Positions 48,421 to 61,716 of a stretch of 64,000 bases of DNA are shown piece after piece. The number at the start of each line of letters is the position of its first letter. The stretch's first letter is position 1. The notes below the pieces were generated by a model. The model was not told the origin of the DNA. It saw only the letters and a list, made by a program, of their open reading frames with translations, and ran no database searches. The position numbers were made by a program, and so were the translations under genes. This stretch comes from Cryptomeria japonica. Its lineage: Eukaryota; Streptophyta; Pinopsida; Cupressales; Cupressaceae. Location: contig NC_081415.1 in assembly GCF_030272615.1 (NCBI RefSeq), positions 190,432,270 to 190,496,269 on the forward strand, in the 5' to 3' direction.

Positions 48421-51400
48421 AATGGCAGTCAATGAGAAATAATTGATGGTCTTGCTAACTTATCTTGGGATTTAAGAAGAAGCGCACCTCAATATATAGG
48501 AGTCATACATGAGATAAACATTGAGTTTAGGATTTCCCATATAATTGATAGAGAGATTGAGGCTGAACAACTTCATCAACAAATGGAAAGACTTCCATTA
48601 GAGAAATCTAGGAATGCTCAAAAGGTCTCACATCAAAATCCTCAATAGAGAGTCTATTATACTCTTGCATACCTTGCATTTATGTCTATAGTCTAGGATT
48701 AAGTCATCATCTTGTATAGAAATACCCTCATATAAGCAAATTTTAGATGCCCGTCACAAGGTTGCAGAAAGTGAAAGGAATAATGGACCCCAACAACACA
48801 CACAGTCTGTAAACCCTACATGGAATTTAGACATGTCAATAGGTCAACACTCAGGTACACAAACAATGTCCACCATAAACGAATTACAACAACATTTGAC
48901 AAAGGAAGAAATTGAGTCCACTCAGCAAGACCCACATGTCCTCATGATCCTAGATACACTTATACATAGCAATAGGGACAAGTATCTTTCATTTTTAATA
49001 CAAAATGGGGCAAAACTACCTGAGGATTTTGATGTCACAAAGATTTTACACCCAGGAAAAACTTTAGGTCAAGATAATAGTCAAACATCACCCTTGACAC
49101 AAATACAAGCAACGACCTCCAGTTTTCCTCAAAACGTACCTATCCAAACAAATTTCAACACAAATGCAAACTTTCAAACAAGTGTGTCATCCTCAGCGAT
49201 CAATTCTAGTATACCATCACAGAGCATACCAATAATATCAAGTGTCTTGACACCTATTCAAATGCAAGCAACAAGTGCAACCCAACCTCCAGTTTCCTAT
49301 TCTATGGGATCCACATATAGTTATAAAAATGCAAATCTAGGTCATGCCAATACAACAAGTACAACTCAATGAAACGTGGGTTTGCATGCCAACTATTTCA
49401 CAGTACCTAGTGGAACACACAACACACAAGGTTATAATCTTGGTACTTTCCAACAACCTCCTAGTTGTGCAACCACAAATCCTTTTGTGGGACATTCACA
49501 AACACAAGGTACACCTTTGACACAAACAGATATTTTGACACAACAAATGACGACCATGCAAACTGGTAATGACAAGAAAAGCTACACAATGCAGGACTTG
49601 CGTCCTTATCCATTCAATCACACATTATACATGCTGCCTTTCCCACAATATTTTGAAATGCCCAAATTTGATAGATATCGAGGGAAGGGTGATCCTAGAG
49701 ATCATATCTGAGAATTTTTTACGGCATGTATAGAAGTTTCCTCAGAAGATACTTAACTAATGAGACTACTTTCTAAAAGTCTGGGAGGACCGGCTTTAGA
49801 GTGGTTTCCACATTTACCACCAACCATCACATCATGGGGAGAATTAGTTGAACAATTTATTGCGAACTTCTTACACAACATTGATACCTCGATTACTTTG
49901 ATAGATTTTTGTGCCTCTAAACAATATGAGAATCAAACATTTGCATCCTTCATACAATGATGGAGGACTCTCTATAGGAGGTGCAAGACAGTTATCCCAG
50001 AAACAGAGCAAGTGGATATGTTTTCAAAAAATATGATTCCTAAGATTAAATATCCGATACAAATGCAATGTTTAACCACATTCAAACAAATCACGAAAAA
50101 ATATCTCAAATGTGAGAAGGGACTAGTAGAACAAGGTCTTATTAGGTATGGCAATACCAACAATAACGACAAATCTAAGTTTTGGTTGAAAAACAAAAAT
50201 GTGACCAATGATGGTATTGTAAACGCCAGAACAATAAACATAACTCAACCCGTTTTATCTTTGGGAACAAGTATGTCATCTAATCCACATATAGGGAATA
50301 AGACAACCTCAACAAATTTAAATGCTACACAAAACATGAACACAAGATACCCCAGGGTAAATGCTCCAAGAAGAAATTAGACACCTCTAGGAGAACCTAT
50401 TGAGTCAGCGCTCAAAAAGTTAATACAGACAAACATGATCACTTTACCTGAGGTAAGAGTGTATGAACCAAGTCCTTTCAAACCCACATCATGGAATGAT
50501 AATGATTTCTATGATTATCATAAGACTAAAGGTCACAAAAAGGCAAGTTGCTACAAATTGAAAAACTTGGTCCAAGATATGATAGAACAAGGGGACATCA
50601 CAATTGATATCAAAAAAACCTTAGCAAACACGAATCATATAATTTTTAAGGATCCTTTTGTTAAGCATGACAAGGGGAAAGCTAACACATTAGGTACCCA
50701 AGACAATATAGCTAACTACACAAAGGTCTCATACAACTACACTATTCATGCAATTAGCTTAGGAGATGTAGCAAACAATGATTCACATGAAACACTTGAT
50801 CAAGATAACCAATATCAAGACACTCACACAGAGGAAAACCAAATTTGCATGATATCAAAGGCACCAAAGTACGATAATGATAGAAATCTTTGTCTGAGAG
50901 ACTGGGGGCATGATCAACCATCTCACTCAGATTGGTTTGAAGATGAACTCATAGAACATATCATGGATGTCAAACATACCCATAAAGACTATGAAGAGGG
51001 ATTTAACATAAATCTTGATAAAACAGCCTATGATACAAATGATACAATTGCTATGATCACCATAACTCCCAGAGATAGAGACTGTGCAGTAGTTACTCGC
51101 AGATCAAAGGTGACTTTACAAAGAATACCACAAAATCAACCACCAGTAGTAGGAACTTACAATGTTGTTGACCAACTTAAGAAAACTCCTGCATAGATAT
51201 CATTATTCGAACTATTGTGAATTTAACCCAATCATAGAGCTATATTGGACAAAGCACTTCAAGATTCGATAGTGAACAAAGATATAGATTAAAATGCCTT
51301 CCAATCTATGGTGGTAAATCTGACACAAGGCACACGTATTGCATTCACAAAACAAGATATTCCTAGTGATAGACTACTTCATAATAACCCTCTACATCTG

Positions 51401-53221
51401 GAATCTTACATTCATAAGAGAAGAATCAAAAGAGTACTCATAGATGGGGGAGCCGGTCTCAACATTTGTACTTTAAAGTTGGTCAAAGCACTAGGGTATT
51501 CTGAACTTCACATTGATTCTTCTAAGAGGATAAATATCAAGGCTTATGATGATGAAGAACGTCCATCTAAAGGCATTGTAACCTTACCTATACAAGCATG
51601 ACCAATAATGATAGAGGTCACTTTTCAAGTCTTGGACAAAGAGCTGGGATATAACATGTTATTGGGCCGCCCATGGATCCACACCATGCAAGCAGTACCA
51701 TCCACGTTCCATCAATGTGTCAAATTACCATACAATGGTATTGAAATCACCATAAAGGGTGATCCAAATCCATTTCAACATTGCAATTATCTAAAAGATA
51801 GTGTGGATAATCAGGTACCTATCAATGAGGCCACACCTCTCACTACATAGCTGGAAACATTAAAGATCACATAAACAAAAAAGGAAATGCCTACAACATC
51901 CTCCTTACAAATCAAAGATATGGGTTGTGGAGAGTATTCTATTGCAAATACTTTAAGTGGGAAACAGTTGTCTCTTTCTCCTAAGTCCTTTGGGAAACCT
52001 CACACTACAATACACAAATAAGACAAAGGAAAAGAAATTGTCAGATACATAGACTCATGCTCTTTCATTAGATGGGGTGACTTACAAGAAGAATCCCTGA
52101 ATGAAGATGTTAGCCATTGGATATATAGAGAAGAAGATCATATGACAATACCTATAATACACATAGATCAGTATGGAAATGGATTCAAAATACTCCAAAG
52201 ACATGGATATGATGGTACCACAGGCCTTGGGTTACAGAAACAAGGAAGGCTAGAACATGTTGTTCCTAATGATAATCCAGGGAATCAAGGATTGGGATAC
52301 AAGCATGTACAGCATATCACAGAAGAAAGATAGCATACCCTTGATATTCTAAATTGACCAAGAAAACCATCAGATTACATATCACAAAGGAATTTGTCCA
52401 CACATGCGCTTCCATCTTCATCTCAAGCAAGTAATCAGGTACCTACATCACCTAGTGCAGAATCAGATAAAGAAGACATGAGACAACTCTTGCAAGAACC
52501 TACCACTGAGTTACAAAATGATGCAATTATTGACACAACAGTACAGGCTAATGTGGCAACAGATGCAAGTTTACCACCACCACCCGAATCCCACCCATGG
52601 TTATTGTCACTACTTCTACCACGAGAAGCAACTCAAGCTCAACCTAATGAAATAGATAAAGAAAGATTGCAAAGGCTTATACCAGGCTTAAGAAGGGTAA
52701 CTAATATCCAAAGAAGACCAATCAATCTACAATAGAATTAGAGACAAGAACAAGAAGAAATAAGTGATGATCGCTCATATGATGAAACATATATTGAAAG
52801 TGAGACAAACTCTCATGACTACAAATTCTTATCACTCCATGATTCTAGCCCATTAGAAAGTGTAATATTAAGGAATCAAATAAGGCTTATACAAGATAAA
52901 GATACTCAAAGTCAGTCAAACAATCAAGTCTTCATGTTATCAAAGTCTACTAAAGAAGGGAGTAATGATTTACCCCTAGTACATTCACACTTGATTGATT
53001 GGGTGCAAGAAAGAAAACCAACGCTGGATTGGTTTGAAAATGACGAAGCAATTTTAGAATTTCTAGGAGTCAGACAGGGATTTCCACAAGGTGATCATAA
53101 AGTAGGATTTGTTATAGACTTGAATAGAATGCCATACTTTGGAGAAGAAAGTACTTCTGCAACAGAAGATAAGGATCAACTACCCATAATGACAAGAGTG
53201 ACTTGGGTAATCTTCCTATGA
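48421..53221 (+). pseudogene. gag-pro: gypsy-2 gag-protease-G-patch frame
   Basis: From about 48740 to 53221 one frame is kept, with about ten stops; a different frame carries the first part (48421-48640). N-terminal Gln/Thr/Ser-rich region, then a retrotransposon gag domain (about 49650-50160: MPKFDRYRGKGDP, GGPALEWFPHLPP, FIANF). A knuckle-like YDYHKTKGHKKASCYKLKN follows (about 50510-50565) with its first Cys replaced by Tyr. The aspartic protease starts at Asp 51443 (IDGGAGLNIC) and continues to LLGRPWIHTMQA (51658). A G-patch-like segment lies at 52160-52310, then an acidic linker to 53221. This would make capsid and processing enzyme. The frame ends by overlapping the RT frame. Confidence 0.85.
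52160..52310 (+). other. G-patch-like domain in gypsy-2 polyprotein
   Basis: Reads ILQRHGYDGTTGLGLQKQGR, then a spacer, then NQGLGYK. The order aromatic-Gly, Gly-x-Gly-Leu-Gly, Gly, then GLGY is the G-patch pattern, an RNA-binding motif also known at the C-end of betaretroviral proteases. Here it lies about 200 codons after the protease motif and before RT. Confidence 0.7.
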
Positions 53222-56200
53222 AAAGAGAAAGGTTACTTACAAAGGAAATAGAAGAAGTAAACATAGCAGAAGGGGAAGTTGTACATAACATCCAGCTGGC
53301 AAAATCACTAAGCAAGGAAGAAAAAGATAGATTCATCCATTTTTTCAAACAAAGACCTATCAACTTTGCTTGGTCCTATTCAGACATGCCAGGTTTAGAC
53401 TCTGAATTAGTGTTGCATCACTTACCTTTGATACTAGGAGTTAAACCTTACAAGCAAAAATTGAGAAAAATGCATCCAAGTATCACATTACTGGTTAAAA
53501 TAGAACTACAAAAGTTGTTGGATGTAGGTTTTATTAGACCTATTGACTACGCAGAATGGATATCCAACCTGGTACCTGTGACTAAACCCACAAGAGGCAT
53601 AAGAATTTGTATTGATTTTCGGGATCTAAATAAAGCTTGTCCTAAAGATGACTTCCCTCTACCTAATATCGACATGATAGTTGACCTAACAGCTGGAAAT
53701 GAGATGCTATCCTTAATGGATGGTTTTTCAGGATACAACTAGATTAAAATTGCACCAGAAGATCAACATAAAATGACCTTTACATGCCCATGGGGAACAT
53801 ACTGCTAGAATGTGATGCCATTTGGTCTCAAAAATGCCGGAGCAACATACCAAAGAGCCATGACAACATTGTTTCATGACATGATCCATAACATAATGGA
53901 AGATTATGTGGATGATATATTGGCTAAATCACAAACAAGAGAAAGTCACCTTGCAGTTCTTGCATAGATATTTGATCGGTTAGAATAGTATAATGTCAAA
54001 TTAAATCTGAAGAAGTGTCTGTTTGGCATAACAGTAGGTAAATTGCTAGGGTTTATAGTGTCAAACAGAGGAATTGAAATAGACCCTGCTAAGGTCAAGG
54101 CAATAATTGATATGCAACCTCCATCAACACTTAAACAACTCAGAGGGTTACAAGGAAGACTGCAATCCATAAGGAGATTCATAGCACAGTTGGCAGATAA
54201 GTGTCACCCATTCCAGCATTTACTCAGGAAAGGAGTTACTTTTAAATGGATAGAACAATGCTAGGAAGTTTTTGAAGCTCTAAAAGATTATCTTTTGAAC
54301 ACCAGTGTTAATATCTCCTATTCCAGGATAACCTCTATTGTTATACATATCAGCAATGAACTCAGCTCTAGGATCTCTATTGGCACATCATGACAAAAAT
54401 GGAAAAGAAAGAGCCATTTACTATATAAGTAGGACTCTGATTGGTTATGAACTTAATTATAAGCCATAGAGAGAGCATGCTTAGCAGTAATATTTGCATC
54501 CCAAAAGCTTAGAAATTACATGTTGATTCATAAGGTACAACTCATTGCACGCTTTGACCCAGTCAAGTACCTAATGAGCAGAGCAACATTGACCGCGTGA
54601 TTGGCTAAGTGGGTTATGATCTTGAGCGAGTTTGATATAGAATACATAGACAAAAAATCCATCAAAGAAAAAATTATAGCAGATTATATAGCAGAGGCTC
54701 CTATACAGGACAATCACCCGTTGCTGATAGACTTTCTAGATGAATTCGTGTTTACATTAACTCCCTCAGTAATGTGGAAGTTATACTCTGATGGGTCATA
54801 TACAAGTCACATATCTGGAGTAGGGATTCTCTTCATTACTCCTCAAGGGGACGTTATACCTAAGTCATTTAGGATCAATTTCCAATGCACCAACAATATG
54901 GCTGAATATGAAGCTCTCCTCATAGGGCTTCGTATAGCTATACAATGGAAAAGACAAGAGTTACAGGTCTATGGTGATTCACAGTTAATTTTAAACCAAG
55001 TCAATGATGATTACAACACGAAGGATGAGAAACTCATGCCTTATAAGAAGTTGGTCGAAGATTACAAGTAGCACTTGAGCAAAATTACCTTCGAACAAAT
55101 CCCAAGGATACAAAACAAGGCAGCAGATGCAATGGCAACCATAGGATCTCTTCTGAATATGTCTGCTAACAAAACTCAGTTTGAGTTCATCATAGAATAG
55201 TTGATGTTACCTGCATATGAGACTCCCCTATCAGACTATGTATGTACAATCATGGGTCTAGAATCACCTTGGTACAATGAAATATATACATATTTACATA
55301 CTCAATACATGTCACTAGATCTATCCAGGAATCAAAAGAAGACATTTATTCGTCAGGCATCTAGGTACACCATTATAGCAGATACTTTGTATAGAAAGGG
55401 TTTCGATGGAACTCTTCTCTGATGCATGGATGAGAATGAAGCACACCTTTCTTTAAAAGAAGTCCATGATGGAATTTGTGGGGCTCACCAAAGCGGTCCG
55501 CCATTGTCAATGAAATTGTTGAGAACAGGTTATTACTGGTCAACCATGGAAAAGGACACTTACAAGTATGTATAGAAGTGTAAACAATGCCAAATGCATG
55601 GAGACCTTATTCATGCACCAGCACAAGATCTTCAACCCATTACATCACCATGGCCATTTTCATAATGGGGATTAGATCTAGTGGGTAAAATCAACCCTAC
55701 TTCTTCCAATGGGCACAAGTTCACCTTGATAGCCACTGAATACTTTACCAAATGGGTTGAGGCAATTCCTCTAACATACACCACTAGAAAACAGATAGCA
55801 AAATTCATGCTCAACTACATTATATGTAGATACAGAGTTCCAATGTGCTTTGTTATAGATAATCAACATCCATTTAAAAACCAAGAAGTGAAATAGTTGT
55901 GTGAAAAATTCCACATACAACAGAGATTTGCCATGCCATACTATCCACAAAGTAATGGGAAAGCAGAGGCTACAAATAAAACAATATTAAAAATTATTAA
56001 GAAATTAGTCATTGACACAGGATGGGACTGGCATCTCCAGTTAAATCCTACTCTTTGAGCCTACAGAACAGGAGTACGCACACCTACAGGAGCAACACCA
56101 TATTCCTTGGTCTATGGGATAGAAGTGATACTCCCCATTGAAATAGAAATACCGTCTCTAAGAGTCTCCTTACAGAACATCATATTAGAGGAAGACTATA

Positions 56201-56526
56201 GGGTAGCAAGGTTACAAGAACTTGAAACCCTTGATGAAAAAAGACAAACAACGTTTAACCATCTACAAGGATATCAAAATAGACTGAGACAAAGTTATAA
56301 TAAACGGGTCTACCCATGAACTTTTCAAGTGGGAGGTCTAGTACTTAAAGAGAATCAAAGGAACCTAGCACAACGAGAAAGGCCAAGGAAATTTGAACCT
56401 AACTGGCTAGGTCCTTTCATTATAACAAGGGTCATAGGCAATGGAGCATATAATTTGGCTACCATGGAGGGAGATCCACTCTCTGACCCTATGAACAACA
56501 TGCATGTCAAGCGATATTATACCTAA
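53203..56526 (+). pseudogene. pol: gypsy-2 pol: RT, two RNase H regions, integrase
   Basis: One frame ending at TAA 56524. RT: FRDLNKACPKDDFPLPNID (about 53620), DGFSGYN, MPFGLKNAGATYQRAM, and YVDDIL at 53905. A classical RNase H/tether region (54290-54720) makes a short frame excursion. An archaeal-type RNase H has Asp 54790 (SDGS), Glu in MAEYEAL (54898) and Asp 54976 (YGDSQLI). Integrase has a zinc region (HDGICGAHQS ... CKQC, 55459-55590), core Asp 55675, Asp 55858 and Glu 55966 (35 residues between the last two), and a C-terminal GPF-type module NWLGPFIITRVIGNGAYNL. Premature stops start at 53740, 53806, 53965, 53986, 54262, 54598, 55069, 55198, 55420, 55573, 55663, 55894, 56056 and 56317. 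Confidence 0.93.
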
Positions 56527-59316
56527 GGGTTGTGTAGTTTAGGTTTTTACATTATATCATTAAAAAACATCTGCATTACATATAGTTTCTTTTTTAAATA
56601 CATTGCATTCTCAAAAGTTTTGGCAATTACATATAGCAGCATCAATAAAACAAGGCAACTGTCCAAGTTTATCATATGTTTGCATCCAAGAGAAGCAAAG
56701 GTCATCTCCTTTCTTAGATATTTGGACATGAAGTCTTTGAGGTTCTAAGGTCATTCATTCTCAACACTACCCTATGACGACGCTTTACTTATGGTTGGGT
56801 AGTTATTTCACTATTCGAGACTTGTTAAGCCACAACTTGTCAATTGCTATATCTCACACATTGAGAAGATCTCTAATTCATTCTAGACACCTAGTTGATC
56901 ATATGACTAAGTGAAAAATCTAAAAATTTTCTTCAACGCCCTTGTAATTATCACACCCAAGTAAGTTTCATTACTTACAAGTCAAGGCAAGAAAATAAAA
57001 AGAAAAAGAGCTATGCCAAATATCCATCTCAAGGCAAAAGAACAATGATAGATAACTGAAATATCACGCATACAAATGCAATACAAAGCTTGACTATGGG
57101 AACATGCAAGTAACTCCATTAGGGCTATGAACACCTACTGGCAATGGAGCAATATTTGAGCAATTACAATTTATAACCTCGTTGGAGCTCTCAACGCTTG
57201 CTAGCAGTGAAGCTCTATTCATGATGCTTTTGAAGTTAGAATAATCCATGTAGCTAGTCATATAGGATGCTAAGGATCTTTAGTGAACACAAGAGTAGGA
57301 ATTAACTCATCTGCACACACATGTTCAAAAGAAGATCAAAGTTTCAAGAACCAATGGGGAAGTTTTCTGCATCTCCATTTGTAAATCCTAGTCACTAAAT
57401 GTGTTGAGTTGAACGTTCCCAGGGACCTTAGAGATCGATTGACCGCTTATCTATGAAAGGTTTTGCACCTCCATTTCAACTGGTGTATTACAAATGCAAA
57501 AACAAACACAATCAACCTTGTTCAAATAGGAAATGTATCTTCATCTTTCATATTGCATTCACATAGGTCATGTCAAAAATTCATTTGTCTCCACATACAT
57601 TCTGCAGATCATCATGTCGTACAGGTCTACACACTGGGGGCATAACTGGAAAAAAAAAAAGAAGAAAAAATCAGATAAAGTCCTGAAAAAATCCAAAAAA
57701 TCAGATAAAGTCTTAAAAAAATCCAAAAAACCATATAAAGTCCTGAAAAAATCCAAAAACATTGAAAAACACAAAATCCATAAAACACTAAAAAACTTGA
57801 AATAACAAAAACATTCATAAAAAGTCCTCGAGAAAATTCAAAAACAATGAAAAACTCAAAATCCAAAAATACTGACAAACTTGAAATACCAAAAACATTC
57901 ATATAACGTCCTTCGAAAAATCCAAAACATCCATATAACGATCCTGAAAAAAAAAATCAACCAAAAACATTCAAATATGCTCCTGAAAAAATAAATCCAA
58001 AAACATCAAAAAAGCTCTTGGAAAAGAACTTAAAATTGTAAATCAATCAATCAAAAAACTTGCAATAAAATGTCTTGTGAGAAAGAAATACCGTAGCAGA
58101 TATCCAACAAACACTTCACACGAAGTCAACAAAGGATACAACTATCCAGTCAAACATCTACAATCAACTAATCAAACTGTCTTATCAATCGTATCATATC
58201 CATATCAAAGTGATCATTATCTTGTCCTAAACAAAAGAGGATACACTTGAAATCAGATAGGTCAGTCTTAAACAGGGTCCGCAACTTTATGAGATCAGAC
58301 ATTATTAACCATCACATCAAACAACTGAGAACGAAGGCACAAGGTCAGTATAGCTGGTAATTTTTTCTGGGTCAGTCTTTATCTTTTTATCATTTGACGA
58401 CATATATTGTTCCTATGCTACTCAAGGATGTCTACAAGTGACTAGAGGAACTATGATGGGCATTATCTTTTTCTTTGCTTGTTGTTTGTGGTGTGAATCG
58501 ATGAAATTCTAGGGAAATTTCTCTAGTAGGTGTCTGTGATAAGAGCCTTCACATCAAGGTGAAATCACCACACATACCTCGACCCCTAGCGTAATTCCCA
58601 GAATGGAGGGTTCACTCCTTGTTTTCTACGTGTTTGTTTCTACAATAAGATATCTTTGCATCTTGGTTCCTTATACACTAATGTGCTAAGCTTCATTGTT
58701 CAATAATAAGGCTCAGTGATGAATATATATTGACACAATAAAATATGTGACAGAGGTTCATGATTCATTCAATTTCATTCTCATTCTCATCTCATTTGCT
58801 TATTGATAGTTTGTTGATTTCTCATCTTTTGTCTAACTCGCATTCTTTCTAACATTATTTCTACCATCCATTTTTCTTTCTATCATCTAAGTAACATTTC
58901 TTCAAGATGTATCTGAGTTAAAATTGGTTCAACCATTATCATACAAAAAACATTCATTATGGATTCATTATTGCATTCATTATAGATTCATTTGCATTTC
59001 ATCCAAATTCATTATATTTCATATAAATTCCATTTGCATTCATTTAGATTTCCATTACCATCATTAATACATACATGTACTATCATTGCATTCGTAATCA
59101 TATAGAATTGAATAGATATGCATCATAAAACTCATAGCATCATATAAGTATACATGAGAAGAAAAACATACATAGATCACTATCAAAACCCACATCTCAT
59201 ATATATATAACTCAAAAATGATAATGTGTGTGAATACAATAAATAAGCCCGAAGGATCAGATAACATGATCAACCAACACTGCCTCTGTTTGTAGGTGGA
59301 TCCTGTCCAATAGATC
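56527..59316. other. gypsy-2 spacer between pol and antisense gene
   Basis: About 2.8 kb without a supported frame on either strand. It holds the A-rich 30-base repeat (57671-57760) and its degenerate continuation to about 58020, and AT-rich CATTCATTAT-like words at about 58940-59060. Confidence 0.6.
57671..57760 (+). repeat. 30-base A-rich tandem repeat, three units
   Basis: Units at 57671, 57701 and 57731, each close to TCAGATAAAGTCCTGAAAAA plus ATCCAAAAAA. Looser copies of CCTGAAAAAATCCAAAAAC continue to about 58020. Confidence 0.88.
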
Positions 59317-61625
59317 CTACCCCAAGATGTCGAGGTGGTCCCATAATGCCACTGCTAGTCTGTCATGAAGTAGATATATCGATCTCCTCCCCATAAATGC
59401 ACTAAAGCTAGGCTCTCTCTGACCCTCAGGAATGGCTCTCTCATATACTTGCCAATAATAAATAGACTCCTACGCAGTATTGAAATACCTATATGCCTAG
59501 TCATGCACATTTGTACCTGCTCTAAAAAGTTGATCAAAGGCATCCATGGTAATCTGACATCTTTGCACTGCCTCATCTCTCTCCCTCTGAAGATGATCTC
59601 TCTCAGCCTCAAGGCCACCATAATTTGCATGATAAGTATCTCGCTCGATATCTCATCTAGCAACCTCATCCTCCAAACTCTGGACTTGCGCTCTAAGAGT
59701 CTGCAACTCATCCTCCTCACCAACCTGTCCTATCTCACCCTTAGTGCCAGACACATCCTCTAGCTCTAGCATATCCTTGTCATCACCTCCATCCTCACTG
59801 CTCGATGACTCAGAAGAATCATCGCTATCCTCACTGCTAATAGACTCAGTGCCTCCACCAATGTCTACATCCTCATCTCCCTCATCTCCTCCCTCATCTC
59901 CACCACCTCCTCCCTCAACTCTACCCTCTCCTCCTCCTTCGACTCTATCCTCTGCATCTATCCTCAACTACTGTCCAGAATGGCGAATCTGCTATGCTGT
60001 AATCAGAACAACAAGATTAGTCAAAGGCACTAGCCTGTGCCTAGCAAACCACGCATCATACTCCGTCGTCATCCCTAGATCTGCTGCACCTCTACCCCAA
60101 CCCCAGAGTAATGGTTAGAGAGAATCAAACTCAGCAGAAGCAACATGTGGCTATATGCACACACCCCAATCAGATACCTCCCGTGATACACGAGTAAAAT
60201 ACACAATAACCACAGGTGTCACATGTACCTCACCAAACTATCTCAGAACCCTCCTTGGAAGATACATCTTGATAATTCACTGGGTCTCAAAGGTCCTACC
60301 AATAAGATATCACTATTGTCGATAGAAAGACAAGTGCACTACATCATCAGGCCAACTAGGGAAATCTAAGTATGGTCTACAAATAAAATGTTGCAATATG
60401 TCAAACTTATGTCTCTAGTACAAGGTGTTCCCCGAAACTCAATGTCTGATACCTGCTATATACCTGAAAGCATAAGGCTCACCAGGCTATAAATCTACAT
60501 GAATAACAAGCCTCGAAATAGAAATGTGTTCCCATGCCCATGTCTGGAGCAAAGTAACACCACAACTAATAGAACAGTATCCAAGATACACAATACCATG
60601 CATCTGATAGTACAACATGGCTAGTAGACAAGGACCCCAAGCATATAGTCGACGATGAATAATCATATCATGGAGCACTCTACCCCATCCAATTGGAAAC
60701 CCATGCCCTCATTTGTTAGGTAGCTATAAACCACCGACAACACCACATAAAACAATAGTCAGGTCATCATAATCTAATCAGGCCCAAGGGATGTCATAAT
60801 GACCACTGATTTGCAAGTCTTGAATCTCACACTCGAAAAGTGCACATAGTCCAGCAATCATCATCATGGTCATATAAAACTCTCTCACCATGAATGGGAA
60901 TCCACAGTATACGCCATACATCCTCTAAAGTAATTGATGCCTCACCAGTTGGAAGATGAAAAGAATAGGTCTTGGAATGCCACCGCTCTATCAAAGTTGT
61001 AATCATGGCCCTGTTGGTCGTAACCTCTGGCAAATGTAAAACATGATATAGACCAAGCTGTCGGATATGCTTGATCTCCTCATCTAGTAAGTCAGCTCGA
61101 AGATCCAGTCCACTAGGTCTGCTCTGTCACCAGTATAACACTCCAATGTTCTCCTGCAATGAGAAAATGTTCAAAATATCAGATATCGGATCCTAAAAAA
61201 CAAAAAATATTTTCAAACGCATGACATAAAATTATACATACAACGAATGCATGATAGTTATGGCTAATGCGGAATAGTTATGACTCTTGCGTGATGTTTA
61301 AAGCTAACACGTAATGAAATGGGTGCATGCGTAACAATAAACACTTATGCATAAAGAAATGAGTGAATGTGGCATGATAACACTAATGCATAACACTTAC
61401 GATGCATGCGTAGCATTTAGAGAGTTTGTGGTACAATTAACACTAATGCGTAAAAATTGACAAGCGATTGCATGACACAATGCAAAAATGGATCCTAGAA
61501 TTTTTTTTGGAAACAGGCATAAATCAGGAAAAAAATTGGAAAAATACCATGCCGCCAGTCCCAGGAGGTCTCTAATATGAATGTACTCGGTTAGACAGGT
61601 GCAATCGAGCTCTATAACTAGCCAT
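59317..61625 (-). pseudogene. Antisense plant mobile domain (PMD) protein gene with one intron
   Basis: Minus-strand gene inside gypsy-2. Exon 1 is 61625-61548 (MASYRARLHL...), ending on a whole codon. A 394-base intron follows (GT at 61547, AG at 61154). Exon 2 from 61153 continues in frame. Exon 2 has the PMD/aminotransferase-like wording of host MAIL1-type proteins: HLPEVTTNRAMITTLIERWH, FHLPTGEASITLEDVWRI, then after a one-base frameshift near 60835 ISGHYDIPWA, GWGRVLHDMI, RLYAWGPCLLAMLYYQMH and TLLQTWAWEHISISRL. The C-terminal third is acidic Gly/Ser/Asp-rich (59967-59720) then coiled coil (TLRAQVQSLEDEV; AERDHLQRERDEA). About a dozen or more stops break it. PMD proteins act in transposon silencing and development in angiosperms; a role here is unknown. 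Exon limits are inferred from frame continuity. Confidence 0.8.
61154..61547 (-). other. Predicted intron of the antisense PMD gene
   Basis: Donor ATG|GTATTT and acceptor TTGCAG|GAGAAC on the minus strand join two whole-codon exons in frame. The intron carries many TTACGCAT/TGCGTAA-type words. An antisense intron would not be spliced from the element's sense genomic RNA, which explains its survival (inference). Confidence 0.65.
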
Positions 61626-61716
61626 GATGATCAAATACTCAAAAAAAAGCACACAAATTGCAGAGAAAACCAAGGAATTACCAAAGTGCAAATGAGCAAA
61701 TGAAAACCTAAAATCT

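Noticed and set aside
59744-60118. Plus-strand Ser/Pro-rich frame inside the antisense PMD region
   Set aside because: It is the reverse of the acidic Gly/Ser/Asp tract of the PMD gene and has no domain of its own.
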